This document shows, one piece after another, positions 1 through 10,366 of a stretch of 39,927 nt of DNA. The position numbers and the translations under genes were made by a program. Every line of letters starts with the position of its first letter. Within the stretch, counting starts at the first letter, position 1. Below the pieces are notes generated by a model. The model saw nothing but the letters and a program-made list of their open reading frames with translations. It was not told the DNA's origin and did no database searches. The stretch lies in assembly GCA_902564785.1 (NCBI GenBank), contig CACFCI010000009.1, forward strand, positions 1 to 39,927, given 5' to 3'. Source of the stretch: an uncultured Pelagibacteraceae bacterium (GTDB lineage Bacteria; Pseudomonadota; Alphaproteobacteria; Pelagibacterales; Pelagibacteraceae).

Positions 1-405
1 AGAATGCCAGTTCATCCAGATCTAATCGATTTAGCAAAAAATGGAGATACTGATGCTGTTAAATTGATGATGAAGTGGGGTTATGAAGGTTCAAAAAAAT
101 TTATAGGAGGTAATCCAGTGGAAAGAATAATACAGTCACCAAGAGATATTAGAGAAATATTAGCAGTCGATTTAATTGCATGTAATAATTATACCAATGG
201 TTCTGATGCTGCTAGATCAATAGACTGTCCCTCTTTGTTGATATTTGGATCATTAGACAAAATGGTAAATTTAGAGTCAGGTAAAAAGTTTTCTAGTTTC
301 ATTAAAAATTCAACAACACATATAATTGAGGGTTGTGGTCATATGATTATGATTGAAAAAGCATTCGAAATGAGAGACAAGGTCTTAGAATTTTTAAAAA
401 AATGA
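1..405 (+). CDS. Alpha/beta hydrolase, C-terminal part (5' end cut by window)
   Basis: The reading frame is open from the first base, so the gene starts upstream of the window; the ATG at 4 is probably internal. The visible ~134 residues look like the C-terminal half of an alpha/beta-hydrolase: a strand ending in FGSLDKMV supplies the likely catalytic Asp (residue 85 counted from that ATG), and GCGHM supplies the likely catalytic His (residue 113). The nucleophile-elbow Ser lies outside the window. The stop overlaps the dmdA start (ATGA at 402-405), so the two are probably co-translated. The substrate cannot be told from the sequence. A role alongside DMSP metabolism is only a contextual guess. 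Confidence 0.75.
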   Translation, partial: RMPVHPDLIDLAKNGDTDAVKLMMKWGYEGSKKFIGGNPVERIIQSPRDIREILAVDLIACNNYTNGSDAARSIDCPSLLIFGSLDKMVNLESGKKFSSFIKNSTTHIIEGCGHMIMIEKAFEMRDKVLEFLKK

Positions 406-1511
406 AAAGTTTTTCAATTGCAAAATCAAGAAGGCTGAGAGGCACTCCTTATACCTCTAGAATAGAAAAACAAGGTGTTACGGCTTATACAATATATAAT
501 CATATGTTGCTTCCCGCAGCGTTTGGTTCAATTGAGGACTCATACCATCACTTAAAACAGTATGTTCAAATTTGGGATGTAGCTGCTGAAAGACAGGTGG
601 AAATTTCTGGTAAAGACTCAGCGAAATTAGTTCAGTTGATGACTTGTAGAGATTTATCTAAATCTAAAGATGGAAGATGTTACTATTGTCCAATAATTGA
701 TGATAACGCAGGTCTGATTAATGATCCAGTTGTACTTAGATTGAATGAAAATAAATGGTGGGTTTCTCTTGCTGACTCAGATGTAATATTATTTGCAAAA
801 GGATTAGCTATTGGAAATAAATTTGAAGTAAAGATTTTTGAACCTGATGTTAATATAATGGCTATACAAGGTCCAAAGTCATTTGAATTAATGGAAAAAG
901 TTTTTGGAGATAAGATAGTTAATTTAAAATTCTTTGGTTTTGATTATTTTGAATTTGGTGGTGATAAACATTTAATTGCAAGATCTGGTTGGTCTAAACA
1001 AGGTGGTTACGAAATTTATGTTGAGCATAATGTTTCTGGATTAAAATTATATGATCATCTTTTTGAAATTGGAAAAGAATTTAATATCAAACCAGGTTGT
1101 CCAAATTTAATAGAACGTATTGAAAGTGGATTATTATCGTATGGAAATGATATCGATAATGGAGACAATCCATATGAATGTGGATTTGATAAATATATTA
1201 ACATAGACAGCGAAGTTAATTTTTTAGGCAAAGAGAAATTAAAAAAAATTAAATCTGAAGGAATTAAAAAAAAATTAATGGGAGTAATGCTTGATATAGA
1301 TAAAATAAGTATTACAGGATCATTAGACTTAAGTGATCAAGACAATAATATAATTGGAGAATTGAGATCAGCTTGCTATTCACCACATTTTAAAAAAGTA
1401 ATTGGTATTGCTATGATGAAAAAGTCTCATTGGAATATAGACCAGAACGTAAAAGCAAGCATAAATGGTGATATTTGCAGTGGTAAAGTTTGCGATTTAC
1501 CTTTTATTTAG
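402..1511 (+). CDS. dmdA: Dimethylsulfoniopropionate (DMSP) demethylase DmdA
   Basis: DmdA moves a methyl group from DMSP to tetrahydrofolate, giving 3-methylmercaptopropionate and 5-methyl-THF in the cytoplasm. The 369-residue protein has the GcvT (aminomethyltransferase) fold. The N-terminal [20 protein letters not shown] stretch, [16 protein letters not shown] (about 58-73), [14 protein letters not shown] (195-208) and the CDLPFI ending match the P. ubique DmdA as I remember it, including its length. Tyr206 falls at the position I recall as a ligand contact in the crystal structure. A plain glycine-cleavage T protein is less likely: the match is to DmdA specifically, and no gcvH or gcvP is nearby. 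The start overlaps the hydrolase stop; asd follows after 15 bases. Confidence 0.93.
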   Translation: MKSFSIAKSRRLRGTPYTSRIEKQGVTAYTIYNHMLLPAAFGSIEDSYHHLKQYVQIWDVAAERQVEISGKDSAKLVQLMTCRDLSKSKDGRCYYCPIIDDNAGLINDPVVLRLNENKWWVSLADSDVILFAKGLAIGNKFEVKIFEPDVNIMAIQGPKSFELMEKVFGDKIVNLKFFGFDYFEFGGDKHLIARSGWSKQGGYEIYVEHNVSGLKLYDHLFEIGKEFNIKPGCPNLIERIESGLLSYGNDIDNGDNPYECGFDKYINIDSEVNFLGKEKLKKIKSEGIKKKLMGVMLDIDKISITGSLDLSDQDNNIIGELRSACYSPHFKKVIGIAMMKKSHWNIDQNVKASINGDICSGKVCDLPFI

Positions 1512-1526
1512 TATAACAACTTTAAA

Positions 1527-2522
1527 ATGAACATAGCTATAGTAGGTGCAACAGGAAATGTTGGGAGGAAAACTCTTGAAGTATTTGATAAAAAAAACTT
1601 CAAGTTTGATAATCTATATTTGGTTGCCTCAGAAAAAAGTGCAGGAAAAAAAATCTCTTTTAGAGATAAAGAGTATGTTATTGAAAATTTAGAGACATAT
1701 GATTTTTCAAAAGCAGATATAACTTTTTTTGCAGCAGGAGGAACAATTGCTGAAAAATTTGCAGAAAAGGCTGCCAAGCACACAATTGTAATAGATAATT
1801 CAAGTTTTTTTAGGATGGATCCTGATGTTCCATTGATCGTTCCACAAGTGAATGCATCCGAAATTAAAAATATGAAAAAAAATATTATTGCCAATCCGAA
1901 TTGTTCTACAGCACAACTTGTTATAGCACTTAAACCACTACATAATTTATTTAAAATTAAAAGAGTTGTAGTTTCAACTTACCAATCTGTTTCAGGTGGC
2001 GGCAAAAGTCCAATGGATGAATTAATTGATCAAACTAAACAATATTTAGATGGAAAAAAAATAGAGTCAAAAAATTTTACTAAACAAATCGCTTTTAATG
2101 TTATTCCACATATCGATGTTTTTGCTGATGATGGATATACAAAAGAAGAATTAAAAATGACAAATGAAACAAAAAAAATCTTAGATGAGTCAATTGAACT
2201 TACAGCTACATGTGTAAGAATTCCTGTTTTAGTATCTCATTCGGAGTCTGTAAATATAGAATTTGAAAAACCATATACTTTAGAAAAAGTGAGAGATGTT
2301 TTAAGTAAAGCAGATGGTTGTGAGGTTATCGATAGAAGAGAAAATGGAGGTTATAGCACACCATTTGAAGCAGCAGGAAGTGATGAGACATTTATATCTA
2401 GAATTAGGGAAGACAAAACAAAAAAAAATTCATTAAATTTGTGGATTGTATCAGACAACCTATTGAGAGGTGCTGCACTTAATTCAGTTGAAATTGCAGA
2501 AACAATAATTAATTCAAAATAA
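1527..2522 (+). CDS. asd: Aspartate-semialdehyde dehydrogenase
   Basis: This enzyme reduces aspartyl phosphate to aspartate semialdehyde with NADPH, the branch point to lysine/diaminopimelate, threonine and methionine. The 331-residue length is normal. The N-terminal Rossmann motif IVGATGNVGR is at 4-14. The NPNCSTAQ motif places the nucleophile at Cys126, and RIPVLVSHSE places the catalytic His at 238. It lies between dmdA and sdhC, with 15 bases before it and only 4 after it, so it is probably transcribed with both. Its product feeds homoserine, the substrate of the metX product encoded further along. Confidence 0.96.
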   Translation: MNIAIVGATGNVGRKTLEVFDKKNFKFDNLYLVASEKSAGKKISFRDKEYVIENLETYDFSKADITFFAAGGTIAEKFAEKAAKHTIVIDNSSFFRMDPDVPLIVPQVNASEIKNMKKNIIANPNCSTAQLVIALKPLHNLFKIKRVVVSTYQSVSGGGKSPMDELIDQTKQYLDGKKIESKNFTKQIAFNVIPHIDVFADDGYTKEELKMTNETKKILDESIELTATCVRIPVLVSHSESVNIEFEKPYTLEKVRDVLSKADGCEVIDRRENGGYSTPFEAAGSDETFISRIREDKTKKNSLNLWIVSDNLLRGAALNSVEIAETIINSK

Positions 2523-2526
2523 GAAA

Positions 2527-2907
2527 ATGGAAAATAGACCTTTATCACCACATATACAAATATATAAATGGCATATTTCTTCGTTACTATCGATTTCACA
2601 TAGAATTACAGGAATAATTAATTTTTTTGCAATAACCTTAATTTGTATTTGGTTTGCTCTAATGCTTCTAGGAGAGAAAGACTACCAAACAATAAAAATT
2701 TTTTTAGAATCTTTTTTAGGGAAATTTATATTAATTGGAATAACTTGGTCTTTTAGTTTTCAAATGTTAAGTGAGATTAGACACTTGATTATGGATTTAG
2801 GATATGGCTTTGAATTACAAACAACTAAAATTACAGGTTTGCTTGTTATTTTTGGCTCAGTTTTTTTAACTATATTAATTTATATATTGGGAAGAGGAAT
2901 AATTTAA
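2527..2907 (+). CDS. sdhC: Succinate dehydrogenase cytochrome b556 subunit
   Basis: Membrane anchor of complex II that helps bind heme b and ubiquinone. The family signature is clear: RPLSPHIQIYKW at 4-15 followed by SISHRITG at 22-29. Three hydrophobic helices cover about 30-48, 65-82 and 103-122. His86, in the EIRHLIMDLG segment, is the expected axial heme ligand. The stop codon overlaps the sdhD ATG by one base. It is the first gene of the sdhCDAB set. Confidence 0.93.
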   Translation: MENRPLSPHIQIYKWHISSLLSISHRITGIINFFAITLICIWFALMLLGEKDYQTIKIFLESFLGKFILIGITWSFSFQMLSEIRHLIMDLGYGFELQTTKITGLLVIFGSVFLTILIYILGRGII

Positions 2908-3236
2908 TGTTACCGGTAACAAAAAAATGGTTGTTTTTAAAAGTTAGTTCTTTAATTTTGTTACCTCTAATGCTTTGGTTTATTTTAAATTTAGTAAATT
3001 TCTATGATAAAAGTTATCAAGAAATTGTTGATTTTTTGACATCTCAACCATCTAAATTTTTAATGGGACTGTTTTTGGTATCTATTTATTTTTTTTCAGC
3101 ATTAAGTATTAGTGAGGTTTTTGAGGATTATATAAAGGACATGAAAATCAAAAATGCCGCAAACAAAATCTTAAATTTTTTTGCTATAACAATTCCAATA
3201 ATTACAATAATTGTTATTTTTAACTTAAATACATGA
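2907..3236 (+). CDS. sdhD: Succinate dehydrogenase membrane anchor subunit
   Basis: Second membrane anchor of complex II, identified by position between sdhC and sdhA, length (109 residues) and three hydrophobic helices (about 10-30, 50-68, 88-107). The quinone-site EDYI segment is kept (Asp74, Tyr75, equivalent to E. coli TDYV). The protein contains no histidine at all. Counting back from DY, the position of E. coli SdhD His71, a heme b ligand, is Phe63 here. The sequence is otherwise weakly conserved, as is usual in this subunit. The stop overlaps the sdhA start (ATGA). Confidence 0.85.
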   Translation: MLPVTKKWLFLKVSSLILLPLMLWFILNLVNFYDKSYQEIVDFLTSQPSKFLMGLFLVSIYFFSALSISEVFEDYIKDMKIKNAANKILNFFAITIPIITIIVIFNLNT

Positions 3237-5008
3237 AAGCTTATAATATTATAGATCATGAGTACGATGTTGTTGTACTTGGAGCAGGTGGCTCAGGATT
3301 AAGAGCAGCCGTGGGATTAAGTGAAGCTGGTTTAAAAACAGCGTGTATCTCAAAAGTATTTCCTACAAGGAGTCATACGTCAGCTGCACAGGGTGGAATA
3401 TCAGCAGCTCTAGGAAATATGGGGGAAGATGATTGGAGATGGCATATGTATGACACTGTCAAAGGTGCAGATTGGTTAGGTGATCAAGATAGTATCGAAT
3501 ATCTTTGTAAAGAAGCACCTAAAGCAGTCTTAGAATTAGAGAAGTATGGGGTTCCTTTTAGTCGTACAGAAGAAGGGAAAATTTATCAAAGACCATTTGG
3601 TGGGATGACTAAAAATTATGGAAATGGAATTGTTCAAAGAACTTGTGCAGCTGCAGATAGAACAGGGCATGCAATATTGCACACATTATACGGACAAGCT
3701 TTAAAACATAATACAGAATTTTTTATAGAATATTTTGCTTTGGATTTATTAATGAAAGATGGAGAGTGCAAAGGATTAATAGCATGGAATCTTAATGATG
3801 GTACAATTCATAGATTTAGAGCGCACACAGTAATTATTGCAACTGGAGGATATGGAAAGGTATACTACTCTGCTACATCAGCTCATACTTGTACAGGTGA
3901 TGGTAATGCCATGGTCTTAAGAGCAGGACTACCTTTGCAAGATATGGAATTTGTACAATTTCATCCAACTGGTATTTATGGACATGGAACACTTATATCA
4001 GAGGGAGTAAGAGGCGAAGGTGGCTATTTAGTAAATTCAAAAGGTGAGAGATTTATGGAAAGATACGCACCCAACGCAAAAGATTTAGCGTCAAGAGATG
4101 TTGTCAGTCGATCAATGTCTATAGAAATTAATGAAGGAAGAGGTGTAGGTAAAGATCAAGATCATGTTCATTTACATTTAAGTCATTTAGATAAAAGTGT
4201 AATTGAAAATCGATTACCAGGTATCACTGAAGCTGCAAGATTGTTTGCAAATGTTGATGTTACCAAAGATCCTATACCTGTAGTTCCAACAGTTCACTAT
4301 AACATGGGAGGCATCCCAACAAATTATAAAGCAGAGGTGCTAACAATGAATGGTTCGGAAAAAACAGTTCCTGGTTTGATGGCTATAGGTGAAGCAGCAT
4401 GTGTTTCTGTTCATGGAGCAAATAGACTTGGCTCTAATTCACTAATTGATTTAGTAGTATTTGGAAGAGCAGCCGCAAAAAGAGCAGCTGAACTAGTAAA
4501 ACCTAGCACACCACATGAAGAAATACCAGAAACCGAAACTCATAAGTGCTTGGATAGATTTGATAAACTTAGAAATGCTCAAGGGGATAATAGTACTGCA
4601 GAGTTAAGACTTTCGATGCAAAAAACAATGCAATCTAAATGTGCAGTGTTTAGAACAGAAAAAAATCTTAAACAAGGGGTTGATGATATAAGCAAAACTT
4701 ATGATGGAATGGAGTCTATTTCTGTTAAGGATAAATCTTTAATATTTAACACTGATTTAGTAGAAACCTTAGAATTTGATAATTTAATCAGACAAGCGGT
4801 AGCAACTGTAGACTCAGCATATCACAGAAAAGAAAGTAGAGGAGCTCACGCAAGAGAAGATTACCCAAAAAGAGATGATGAAAAATTTATGCAACATACT
4901 CTTGCATGGTGTGATGGCAAAAATACAAAGATTAGTTATAGACCTGTCCACCAATCAACTTTAACTAATGAAGTGCAATATTTTCCACCTCAAGAACGGG
5001 TATATTAA
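3233..5008 (+). CDS. sdhA: Succinate dehydrogenase flavoprotein subunit
   Basis: Oxidises succinate to fumarate with covalently bound FAD, on the cytoplasmic face of the inner membrane. The dinucleotide motif [13 protein letters not shown] is at 14-26. The SHTSAAQGG motif holds the FAD-linked His at 48. QFHPTG and the RGEGG...RFMERYAP region carry the dicarboxylate-binding residues, and [11 protein letters not shown] is the conserved C-terminal part of the FAD domain. The 591 residues are a normal bacterial SdhA length. It overlaps sdhD by four bases and sdhB by one, so the subunits are translated together. Confidence 0.97.
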   Translation: MKAYNIIDHEYDVVVLGAGGSGLRAAVGLSEAGLKTACISKVFPTRSHTSAAQGGISAALGNMGEDDWRWHMYDTVKGADWLGDQDSIEYLCKEAPKAVLELEKYGVPFSRTEEGKIYQRPFGGMTKNYGNGIVQRTCAAADRTGHAILHTLYGQALKHNTEFFIEYFALDLLMKDGECKGLIAWNLNDGTIHRFRAHTVIIATGGYGKVYYSATSAHTCTGDGNAMVLRAGLPLQDMEFVQFHPTGIYGHGTLISEGVRGEGGYLVNSKGERFMERYAPNAKDLASRDVVSRSMSIEINEGRGVGKDQDHVHLHLSHLDKSVIENRLPGITEAARLFANVDVTKDPIPVVPTVHYNMGGIPTNYKAEVLTMNGSEKTVPGLMAIGEAACVSVHGANRLGSNSLIDLVVFGRAAAKRAAELVKPSTPHEEIPETETHKCLDRFDKLRNAQGDNSTAELRLSMQKTMQSKCAVFRTEKNLKQGVDDISKTYDGMESISVKDKSLIFNTDLVETLEFDNLIRQAVATVDSAYHRKESRGAHAREDYPKRDDEKFMQHTLAWCDGKNTKISYRPVHQSTLTNEVQYFPPQERVY

Positions 5009-5787
5009 TGGTTCAATTGAGTTTACCTAAGAATTCTGAAATTAAAAAAGGTAAATATTTCAAAGATAAAACTGGATCAAAAAATTTAAGAAAAGTAAAT
5101 ATTTATAGATGGGATCCATCCACAGATGAAGGTCCTAGGATAGACACTTATGAAGTTGACATGGATAATTGTCCTTCAAAAGTCTTAGATATTTTAAATA
5201 AAATCAAAAATGAAATAGATTCAACTATAACATACAGAAGATCTTGTGCTCATGGCGTATGTGGTTCATGTGCAATGAATATGGGTGGTAAAAATGGCCT
5301 TGCTTGCACCACTCCACATGCTGAAATTGAGGGAGATATTGATATTTATCCACTACCTCATTTAAAAGTTAAAAAAGATTTAATTGGTGATTTGGATGGA
5401 TTGTATAAACAGTATCAATCAATTGAACCATGGTTAAAAAATAATTCTACAAAAGAAACTACAGAAATTTATCAATCCAAAGAGGACAGAGCAAAATTAG
5501 ACGGTGCTTATGAATGTATTATGTGTGCTTGTTGCTCTACTTCTTGCCCAAGTTATTGGTGGAACGGCGACAAATATTTAGGTCCAGCAGTTTTGTTACA
5601 AGCTTATAGATGGATTATTGATAGTAGAGATGAGGAGCGAAAAGCAAGATTAAAAAAAGTTGCTGATGAATTAAAATTATATAGATGTCACACTATTTTA
5701 AATTGTACAAACGCATGTCCTAAAGGCCTGAATCCAGCAAAAGCTATAGCTGAAATAAAAAAAATGTTAGCAACAGCTAATGTTTAA
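5008..5787 (+). CDS. sdhB: Succinate dehydrogenase iron-sulfur subunit
   Basis: Carries electrons from FAD to quinone through three Fe-S clusters. The 2Fe-2S ligands are Cys80, Cys85, Cys88 and Cys100 (CAHGVCGSC...GLAC). The [12 protein letters not shown] motif (170-181) and [14 protein letters not shown] (227-240) bind the 4Fe-4S and 3Fe-4S clusters. The 259-residue length is typical. This is the last gene of the sdh set; 39 bases separate it from mmsA, a gap with no convincing hairpin or promoter. Confidence 0.97.
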   Translation: MVQLSLPKNSEIKKGKYFKDKTGSKNLRKVNIYRWDPSTDEGPRIDTYEVDMDNCPSKVLDILNKIKNEIDSTITYRRSCAHGVCGSCAMNMGGKNGLACTTPHAEIEGDIDIYPLPHLKVKKDLIGDLDGLYKQYQSIEPWLKNNSTKETTEIYQSKEDRAKLDGAYECIMCACCSTSCPSYWWNGDKYLGPAVLLQAYRWIIDSRDEERKARLKKVADELKLYRCHTILNCTNACPKGLNPAKAIAEIKKMLATANV

Positions 5788-5826
5788 ATAGACTATTCAG
5801 TAATTTTGATCTAAAACTCCGTATTC

Positions 5827-7320
5827 ATGAAATTAATAGAACACTTCGTAAATGGTAAAATAATTCCAGGATCCTCAGATAAAAAGGGCAAAGTTTTCAA
5901 CCCAGCAACTGGAGAACAAGAATCTGAAGTAAGACTTGCTTCAAAATCTGATTTAGACAGTGCAGTTCAGGTGGCAAAAAAAGCATTTGAAACCTGGTCT
6001 TTGAAACCGCCACTTCAAAGAGCTAGAATTATATTTAAATTTAAAGAATTGATTGAAAAAAATTCTGATGAATTAACAAAATTAATTGTTTCAGAGCATG
6101 GCAAAGTGTTTGAGGATGCAAGAGGCTCTTTAACTAGAGGACTTGAAGTAGTGGAATTTGCTTGTGGAATTCCACATTTATTAAAAGGTGAGTTTTCTGA
6201 AAACGTTGGTACAAATGTTGATAGTTGGTCAATGAGACAACCTTTAGGAGTTGTAGCAGGTATCACACCTTTTAACTTTCCAGCAATGGTTCCAATGTGG
6301 ATGTTTCCAATAGCAATAGCTTGTGGAAACACTTTTATTCTTAAACCATCAGAAAAAGATCCTTCTTGTGCAATAAGATTGGCTGAATTACTTTCTGAGG
6401 CTGGTCTTCCAGATGGAGTATTTAACGTCATAAATGGGGATAAAGAAGCTGTTGATGCAATTTTAGAAAACAAAGATATCAAAGCTGTTAGTTTCGTAGG
6501 ATCTACTCCTATTGCAAAATATATTTATGAAAATTCAGCTAAAAATGAAAAAAGAGTTCAAGCTTTGGGTGGAGCAAAAAACCATTTAGTTGTTATGCCA
6601 GATTGTGACTTAGATGGTGCAGTAAATGGTTTAATGGGTGCCGCTTATGGTTCAGCTGGGGAAAGATGTATGGCTCAATCAGTTGCTGTTGCGGTCGGAG
6701 ATATTGGTGATGAACTTGTATCAAGATTATCAAAAAAAGCTGAAGCTTTAAAAGTTGGTCCTGGAATGGATAAAACATCAGAAATGGGACCTTTAGTTAC
6801 AAAAGAACATTTAGAAAAAGTTACAAGCTACGTTGATTTAGGTGTCGAGGAAGGCGCAAAACTAGTGGTTGATGGTAGAGGTTTAAAACTCCAAGGCTAT
6901 GAAAATGGTTTCTATATAGGTGGATGCTTATTTGATCATGTAAATAAAGATATGAGAATTTACAAAGAAGAAATATTTGGTCCAGTCTTATCAGTTGTTC
7001 GAGTAAAAACTTTTGAAGAAGCTGCAAAATTAATTAACGACCATGAGTACGGAAATGGAGTTAGTATTTATACAAGAGACGGTGATGCAGGCAGAACTTT
7101 TGCAAGTAAAATTCAAGTAGGTATGGTTGGTATTAACGTGCCGATCCCAGTTCCAATGGCATTTCATAGTTTTGGTGGTTGGAAAAGATCATTATTTGGA
7201 GATAGCGGAATGCATGGTATGGAAGGAATAAAATTTTATACTAAACTTAAAACTATAACATCTAGATGGCCTTCAGGTGTCCGATCAAATGCGGAATTTG
7301 TTATGCCTACAATGAAATAA
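5827..7320 (+). CDS. mmsA: Methylmalonate-semialdehyde dehydrogenase (CoA-acylating)
   Basis: An aldehyde dehydrogenase that converts methylmalonate semialdehyde to propionyl-CoA, or malonate semialdehyde to acetyl-CoA, using NAD and CoA. At 497 residues it shows the ALDH catalytic Cys281 in GSAGERCMAQS. It has ALGGAKNH (247-254) where hydrolytic ALDHs have the general-base Glu in ELGGK; this is the hallmark of the CoA-dependent MMSDH group. The PFNFPAMVPMWM stretch (148-159) also fits. Its place between sdhB and mdh ties valine, beta-alanine or 3-hydroxypropionate breakdown to the TCA block. Which substrate matters in this cell cannot be read from the sequence. Confidence 0.92.
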   Translation: MKLIEHFVNGKIIPGSSDKKGKVFNPATGEQESEVRLASKSDLDSAVQVAKKAFETWSLKPPLQRARIIFKFKELIEKNSDELTKLIVSEHGKVFEDARGSLTRGLEVVEFACGIPHLLKGEFSENVGTNVDSWSMRQPLGVVAGITPFNFPAMVPMWMFPIAIACGNTFILKPSEKDPSCAIRLAELLSEAGLPDGVFNVINGDKEAVDAILENKDIKAVSFVGSTPIAKYIYENSAKNEKRVQALGGAKNHLVVMPDCDLDGAVNGLMGAAYGSAGERCMAQSVAVAVGDIGDELVSRLSKKAEALKVGPGMDKTSEMGPLVTKEHLEKVTSYVDLGVEEGAKLVVDGRGLKLQGYENGFYIGGCLFDHVNKDMRIYKEEIFGPVLSVVRVKTFEEAAKLINDHEYGNGVSIYTRDGDAGRTFASKIQVGMVGINVPIPVPMAFHSFGGWKRSLFGDSGMHGMEGIKFYTKLKTITSRWPSGVRSNAEFVMPTMK

Positions 7321-7329
7321 GGGAAATAA

Positions 7330-8292
7330 ATGACAAAAATATCTTTAATTGGTGCAGGCCAAATAGGCGGAACACTTGCACATTTAACAGGAACGAAAGA
7401 ACTAGTTGATGAAGTAGTTTTATTTGATGTAGCTAGTGGTATTGCAAAAGGAAAAGCATTAGATATTGCACAATCTTCATCTGTAGATGGTTTCAATGTT
7501 AGGTTTTCAGGAACTGATAACTATGAGGACATAAAAGATTCAGATGTAATAATAATTACAGCAGGCGTTCCAAGAAAACCTGGAATGAGCCGAGACGATC
7601 TTCTTGGAATAAATTTAAAAATTATTAAACAAGTTGCTGAGGGGGTAAAGAAAAATGCTCCTAATGCTTTTGTGATCTGTATCACCAATCCTTTAGATGT
7701 TATGGTTATGGCATTTCAAAAATTTTCAGGTTTGCCATCAAATAAAGTTGTTGGTATGGCAGGTATTTTAGATAGTTCGAGATTTAAATTATTTTTATCA
7801 TTAGAACTAAATGTGCCAGTAAGAGAAATTGAGGCAATGGTTATGGGTGGTCATGGTGACACAATGGTTCCTATGCCAAGATTTACAAAAATTTCAGGTA
7901 AACCATTGTTGGATCTTGTAAAGGATGGAAAGATTTCTTTAGAAAGAGTTGAGGAAATTAATCAAAGAACGCGAGATGGTGGAGCGGAAATAGTTAAATA
8001 TTTAGAAAAAGGATCAGCCTTTTATGCACCAGCAGCTTCAGGTGTTCAAATGGCAGAAGCATATTTGAATGATCAGAAAAAATTATTACCTTGCGCTGTA
8101 CTATTAAATGGAGAATATGGTGTGAAAAATGTTTATGCAGGTGTTCCCGTTGTCATTGGAAAAGATGGTGTAGAAAAAATTGAAGAGATTGATTTAGATG
8201 AAAAAGAAAAAAAAGAATTTATGCATTCAATAGATGCTGTAAAAGCTTTATGGGAAGCTGCATCTAAAATAGATCCTGATTTATCTAAATAA
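7330..8292 (+). CDS. mdh: Malate dehydrogenase (LDH-like type)
   Basis: Oxidises malate to oxaloacetate with NAD. The 320-residue protein has the nucleotide motif [12 protein letters not shown] (7-18) and Asp33 at the end of beta-2, which favours NAD over NADP. The substrate loop [10 protein letters not shown] (81-90) carries the arginines, NPLDVM (120-125) the conserved Asn, and GGHGDTMVP the catalytic His175. The MSRDD loop rather than a Q-loop makes malate dehydrogenase more likely than lactate dehydrogenase. It is followed by sucC after only 2 bases. Confidence 0.96.
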   Translation: MTKISLIGAGQIGGTLAHLTGTKELVDEVVLFDVASGIAKGKALDIAQSSSVDGFNVRFSGTDNYEDIKDSDVIIITAGVPRKPGMSRDDLLGINLKIIKQVAEGVKKNAPNAFVICITNPLDVMVMAFQKFSGLPSNKVVGMAGILDSSRFKLFLSLELNVPVREIEAMVMGGHGDTMVPMPRFTKISGKPLLDLVKDGKISLERVEEINQRTRDGGAEIVKYLEKGSAFYAPAASGVQMAEAYLNDQKKLLPCAVLLNGEYGVKNVYAGVPVVIGKDGVEKIEEIDLDEKEKKEFMHSIDAVKALWEAASKIDPDLSK

Positions 8293-8294
8293 TA

Positions 8295-9455
8295 ATGAAT
8301 ATTCACGAGCATCAAGCTAAACAAATATTAAAAAAATATGGAGCTGTAGTTCCCGAAGGAGTGTTTGCGCTTAATGTTGATGAACTTATTCAAAAAGCAA
8401 AAGCACTCAAAACTGAGAAATACGTGCTTAAAGCACAAATCCATGCTGGAGGTAGAGGAAAAGCTGGTGGTGTAAAAATTTTAAACTCTATCGAGGAACT
8501 AACAGTAGCAGCTAAAAAATTACTAGGAAAAACACTAGTTACTCATCAAACTGGCCCTGAAGGTAGAGAGGTAAAAAGATTATACGTAGAAGAAGCATCA
8601 AATATAGATAAAGAATTTTACTTATCGTGCCTGGTTGATAGGGCAAGTTCTAAAATTGCATTTATATCAAGTGACCAAGGAGGGATGGACATTGAAGAGG
8701 TTGCAAGCAGTTCACCTGAAAAAATTATAACTACAAAAGTTGATATGAGTGATGAAATTTCTGAGTCAGATTGTGAAAGAATAATTAATATTTTTAATTT
8801 AAATGAAGACGCAAAAAAACAAGCAATAAAATTAATTAAATCAATATATAAAATGTTTGTGAATACTGATGCAAACATGGTTGAAGTAAATCCATTAATT
8901 TTGACAAAAGAGGAAAAAATTGTTTGTTTAGATGCAAAAGTCAATTTCGACTCTAACGCTTTATTCAGGCATCCAGAAATTGTTGAATTAAGAGATTTAA
9001 ATGAGGAAGATCCTACAGAGATAGAAGCTAGCAAGCATGATCTTGCATATATCAAGCTAGATGGAAGTATTGGCTGTATGGTAAATGGAGCAGGATTAGC
9101 GATGGCAACAATGGATATAATTAAATTGTATGGTAAAGAGCCAGCAAATTTTTTAGATGTAGGCGGTGGTGCATCCAAAGAAAAAGTATCTGCTGCATTA
9201 AAGATAATTCTCTCAGATAAAAATGTTAAAGGTATTTTAATTAATATTTTTGGAGGAATAATGAGATGTGATGTCCTTGCCCAAGGAGTAGTTGATGCAG
9301 CTAAAGAAATTAATATTAGTGTACCTTTGGTCGTAAGATTAGCAGGTACAAATTTCAAAGAAGGAAAAGAAATTCTTGATAATTCTGGATTAAAATTAAT
9401 TTCTGCAGAAAATTTAGATGATGCTGCTAAGAAAATTGTTGAGGCGATAAAATAA
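8295..9455 (+). CDS. sucC: Succinyl-CoA synthetase (ADP-forming) beta subunit
   Basis: With SucD it converts succinyl-CoA to succinate and makes ATP (or GTP). The ATP-grasp domain begins at [16 protein letters not shown] and has [15 protein letters not shown] near residues 47-61. VEVNPLIL marks the metal/nucleotide site, and the C-terminal half has the ligase fold with FLDVGGGAS and [10 protein letters not shown]. The 386-residue length is standard. It begins 2 bases after mdh and sits 1 base before sucD, a tightly coupled pair. Confidence 0.97.
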   Translation: MNIHEHQAKQILKKYGAVVPEGVFALNVDELIQKAKALKTEKYVLKAQIHAGGRGKAGGVKILNSIEELTVAAKKLLGKTLVTHQTGPEGREVKRLYVEEASNIDKEFYLSCLVDRASSKIAFISSDQGGMDIEEVASSSPEKIITTKVDMSDEISESDCERIINIFNLNEDAKKQAIKLIKSIYKMFVNTDANMVEVNPLILTKEEKIVCLDAKVNFDSNALFRHPEIVELRDLNEEDPTEIEASKHDLAYIKLDGSIGCMVNGAGLAMATMDIIKLYGKEPANFLDVGGGASKEKVSAALKIILSDKNVKGILINIFGGIMRCDVLAQGVVDAAKEINISVPLVVRLAGTNFKEGKEILDNSGLKLISAENLDDAAKKIVEAIK

Positions 9456-9456
9456 A

Positions 9457-10332
9457 ATGTCGGTTTTGGTAAATAAAAATACTAAAGTAATTTGTCAGGG
9501 ATTTACTGGCTCACACGGGACATTTCATTCAGAGCAGGCTATAAAATATGGAACCAATCTTGTTGGTGGAGTTACGCCAAAGAAAGGTGGACAAAAACAT
9601 TTAGACAGACCAGTTTTTAATAGCGTTTTAGAGGCAAAAAATGAAGTAGGGGCAGATGCAACTATGATTTATGTACCTGCTAAATTTGCAGCAGGAGCAA
9701 TCATTGAAGCTATTGATGCATCAGTTGAACTTATTGTTTGTATAACAGAGGGAATTCCAATTCAGGATATGCTTAAGGTCAGACAAAAATTAAGTGGATC
9801 TAGTAGCAGATTAATTGGACCTAATTGTCCAGGAATAATCACACCAGATGAATGTAAAATTGGGATTATGCCGGGAAGTATTCACAAAAGAGGAAGTGTT
9901 GGAATTGTATCAAGGTCAGGAACATTGACATATGAAGCTGTAGCCCAAACAACTGAAAATGGACTTGGTCAATCAACTTGTATTGGTATTGGTGGTGATC
10001 CTATTAATGGAACAAATTTTATAGATTGTTTAGATTTATTTTTAAATGATTCTGAAACAGAATCTATTTTAATGATAGGTGAAATTGGAGGAACAGCCGA
10101 AGAAGAAGCGGCTGAATTTATAAAAAATCATAAGATCAAAAAACCAATTGTTGGATTTATAGCTGGAATTACTGCTCCTCCAGGAAGGAGAATGGGGCAT
10201 GCTGGTGCCATTATATCAGGTGGCAAGGGTGGAGCTGAAGATAAAATAAAAAAAATGGAAGAATGTGGTATTACAGTTGCTAAATCACCATCAATTATTG
10301 GAAAAACTTTATTTAATAAACTGTCTAATTGA
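9457..10332 (+). CDS. sucD: Succinyl-CoA synthetase alpha subunit
   Basis: CoA-binding subunit of succinyl-CoA synthetase. The N-terminal CoA-binding Rossmann domain contains [16 protein letters not shown] (13-28), and [10 protein letters not shown] lies at 121-130. The phosphorylated active-site His is at 248 in [17 protein letters not shown]. The 291-residue length is normal. It is the partner of the adjacent sucC; sucA follows after 34 bases. Confidence 0.97.
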   Translation: MSVLVNKNTKVICQGFTGSHGTFHSEQAIKYGTNLVGGVTPKKGGQKHLDRPVFNSVLEAKNEVGADATMIYVPAKFAAGAIIEAIDASVELIVCITEGIPIQDMLKVRQKLSGSSSRLIGPNCPGIITPDECKIGIMPGSIHKRGSVGIVSRSGTLTYEAVAQTTENGLGQSTCIGIGGDPINGTNFIDCLDLFLNDSETESILMIGEIGGTAEEEAAEFIKNHKIKKPIVGFIAGITAPPGRRMGHAGAIISGGKGGAEDKIKKMEECGITVAKSPSIIGKTLFNKLSN

Positions 10333-10366
10333 AAAAAAATATTAGAGGGATATATTAAATATAAAG

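Noticed and set aside
402..1511. Glycine cleavage T protein (gcvT) as the identity of the DmdA gene
   Set aside because: The fold is shared, but length, N-terminal segment and C-terminal ending match SAR11 DmdA, and gcvH/gcvP are absent nearby.
6015..6482. Open frame of 155 codons on the minus strand
   Set aside because: Antisense to mmsA, which is well supported; no motif and no ribosome site.
8618..9358. Open frame of 246 codons on the minus strand
   Set aside because: It lies wholly antisense to sucC, which has clear motifs. The translation has no recognisable domain and the frame is explained by codon bias in AT-rich DNA.
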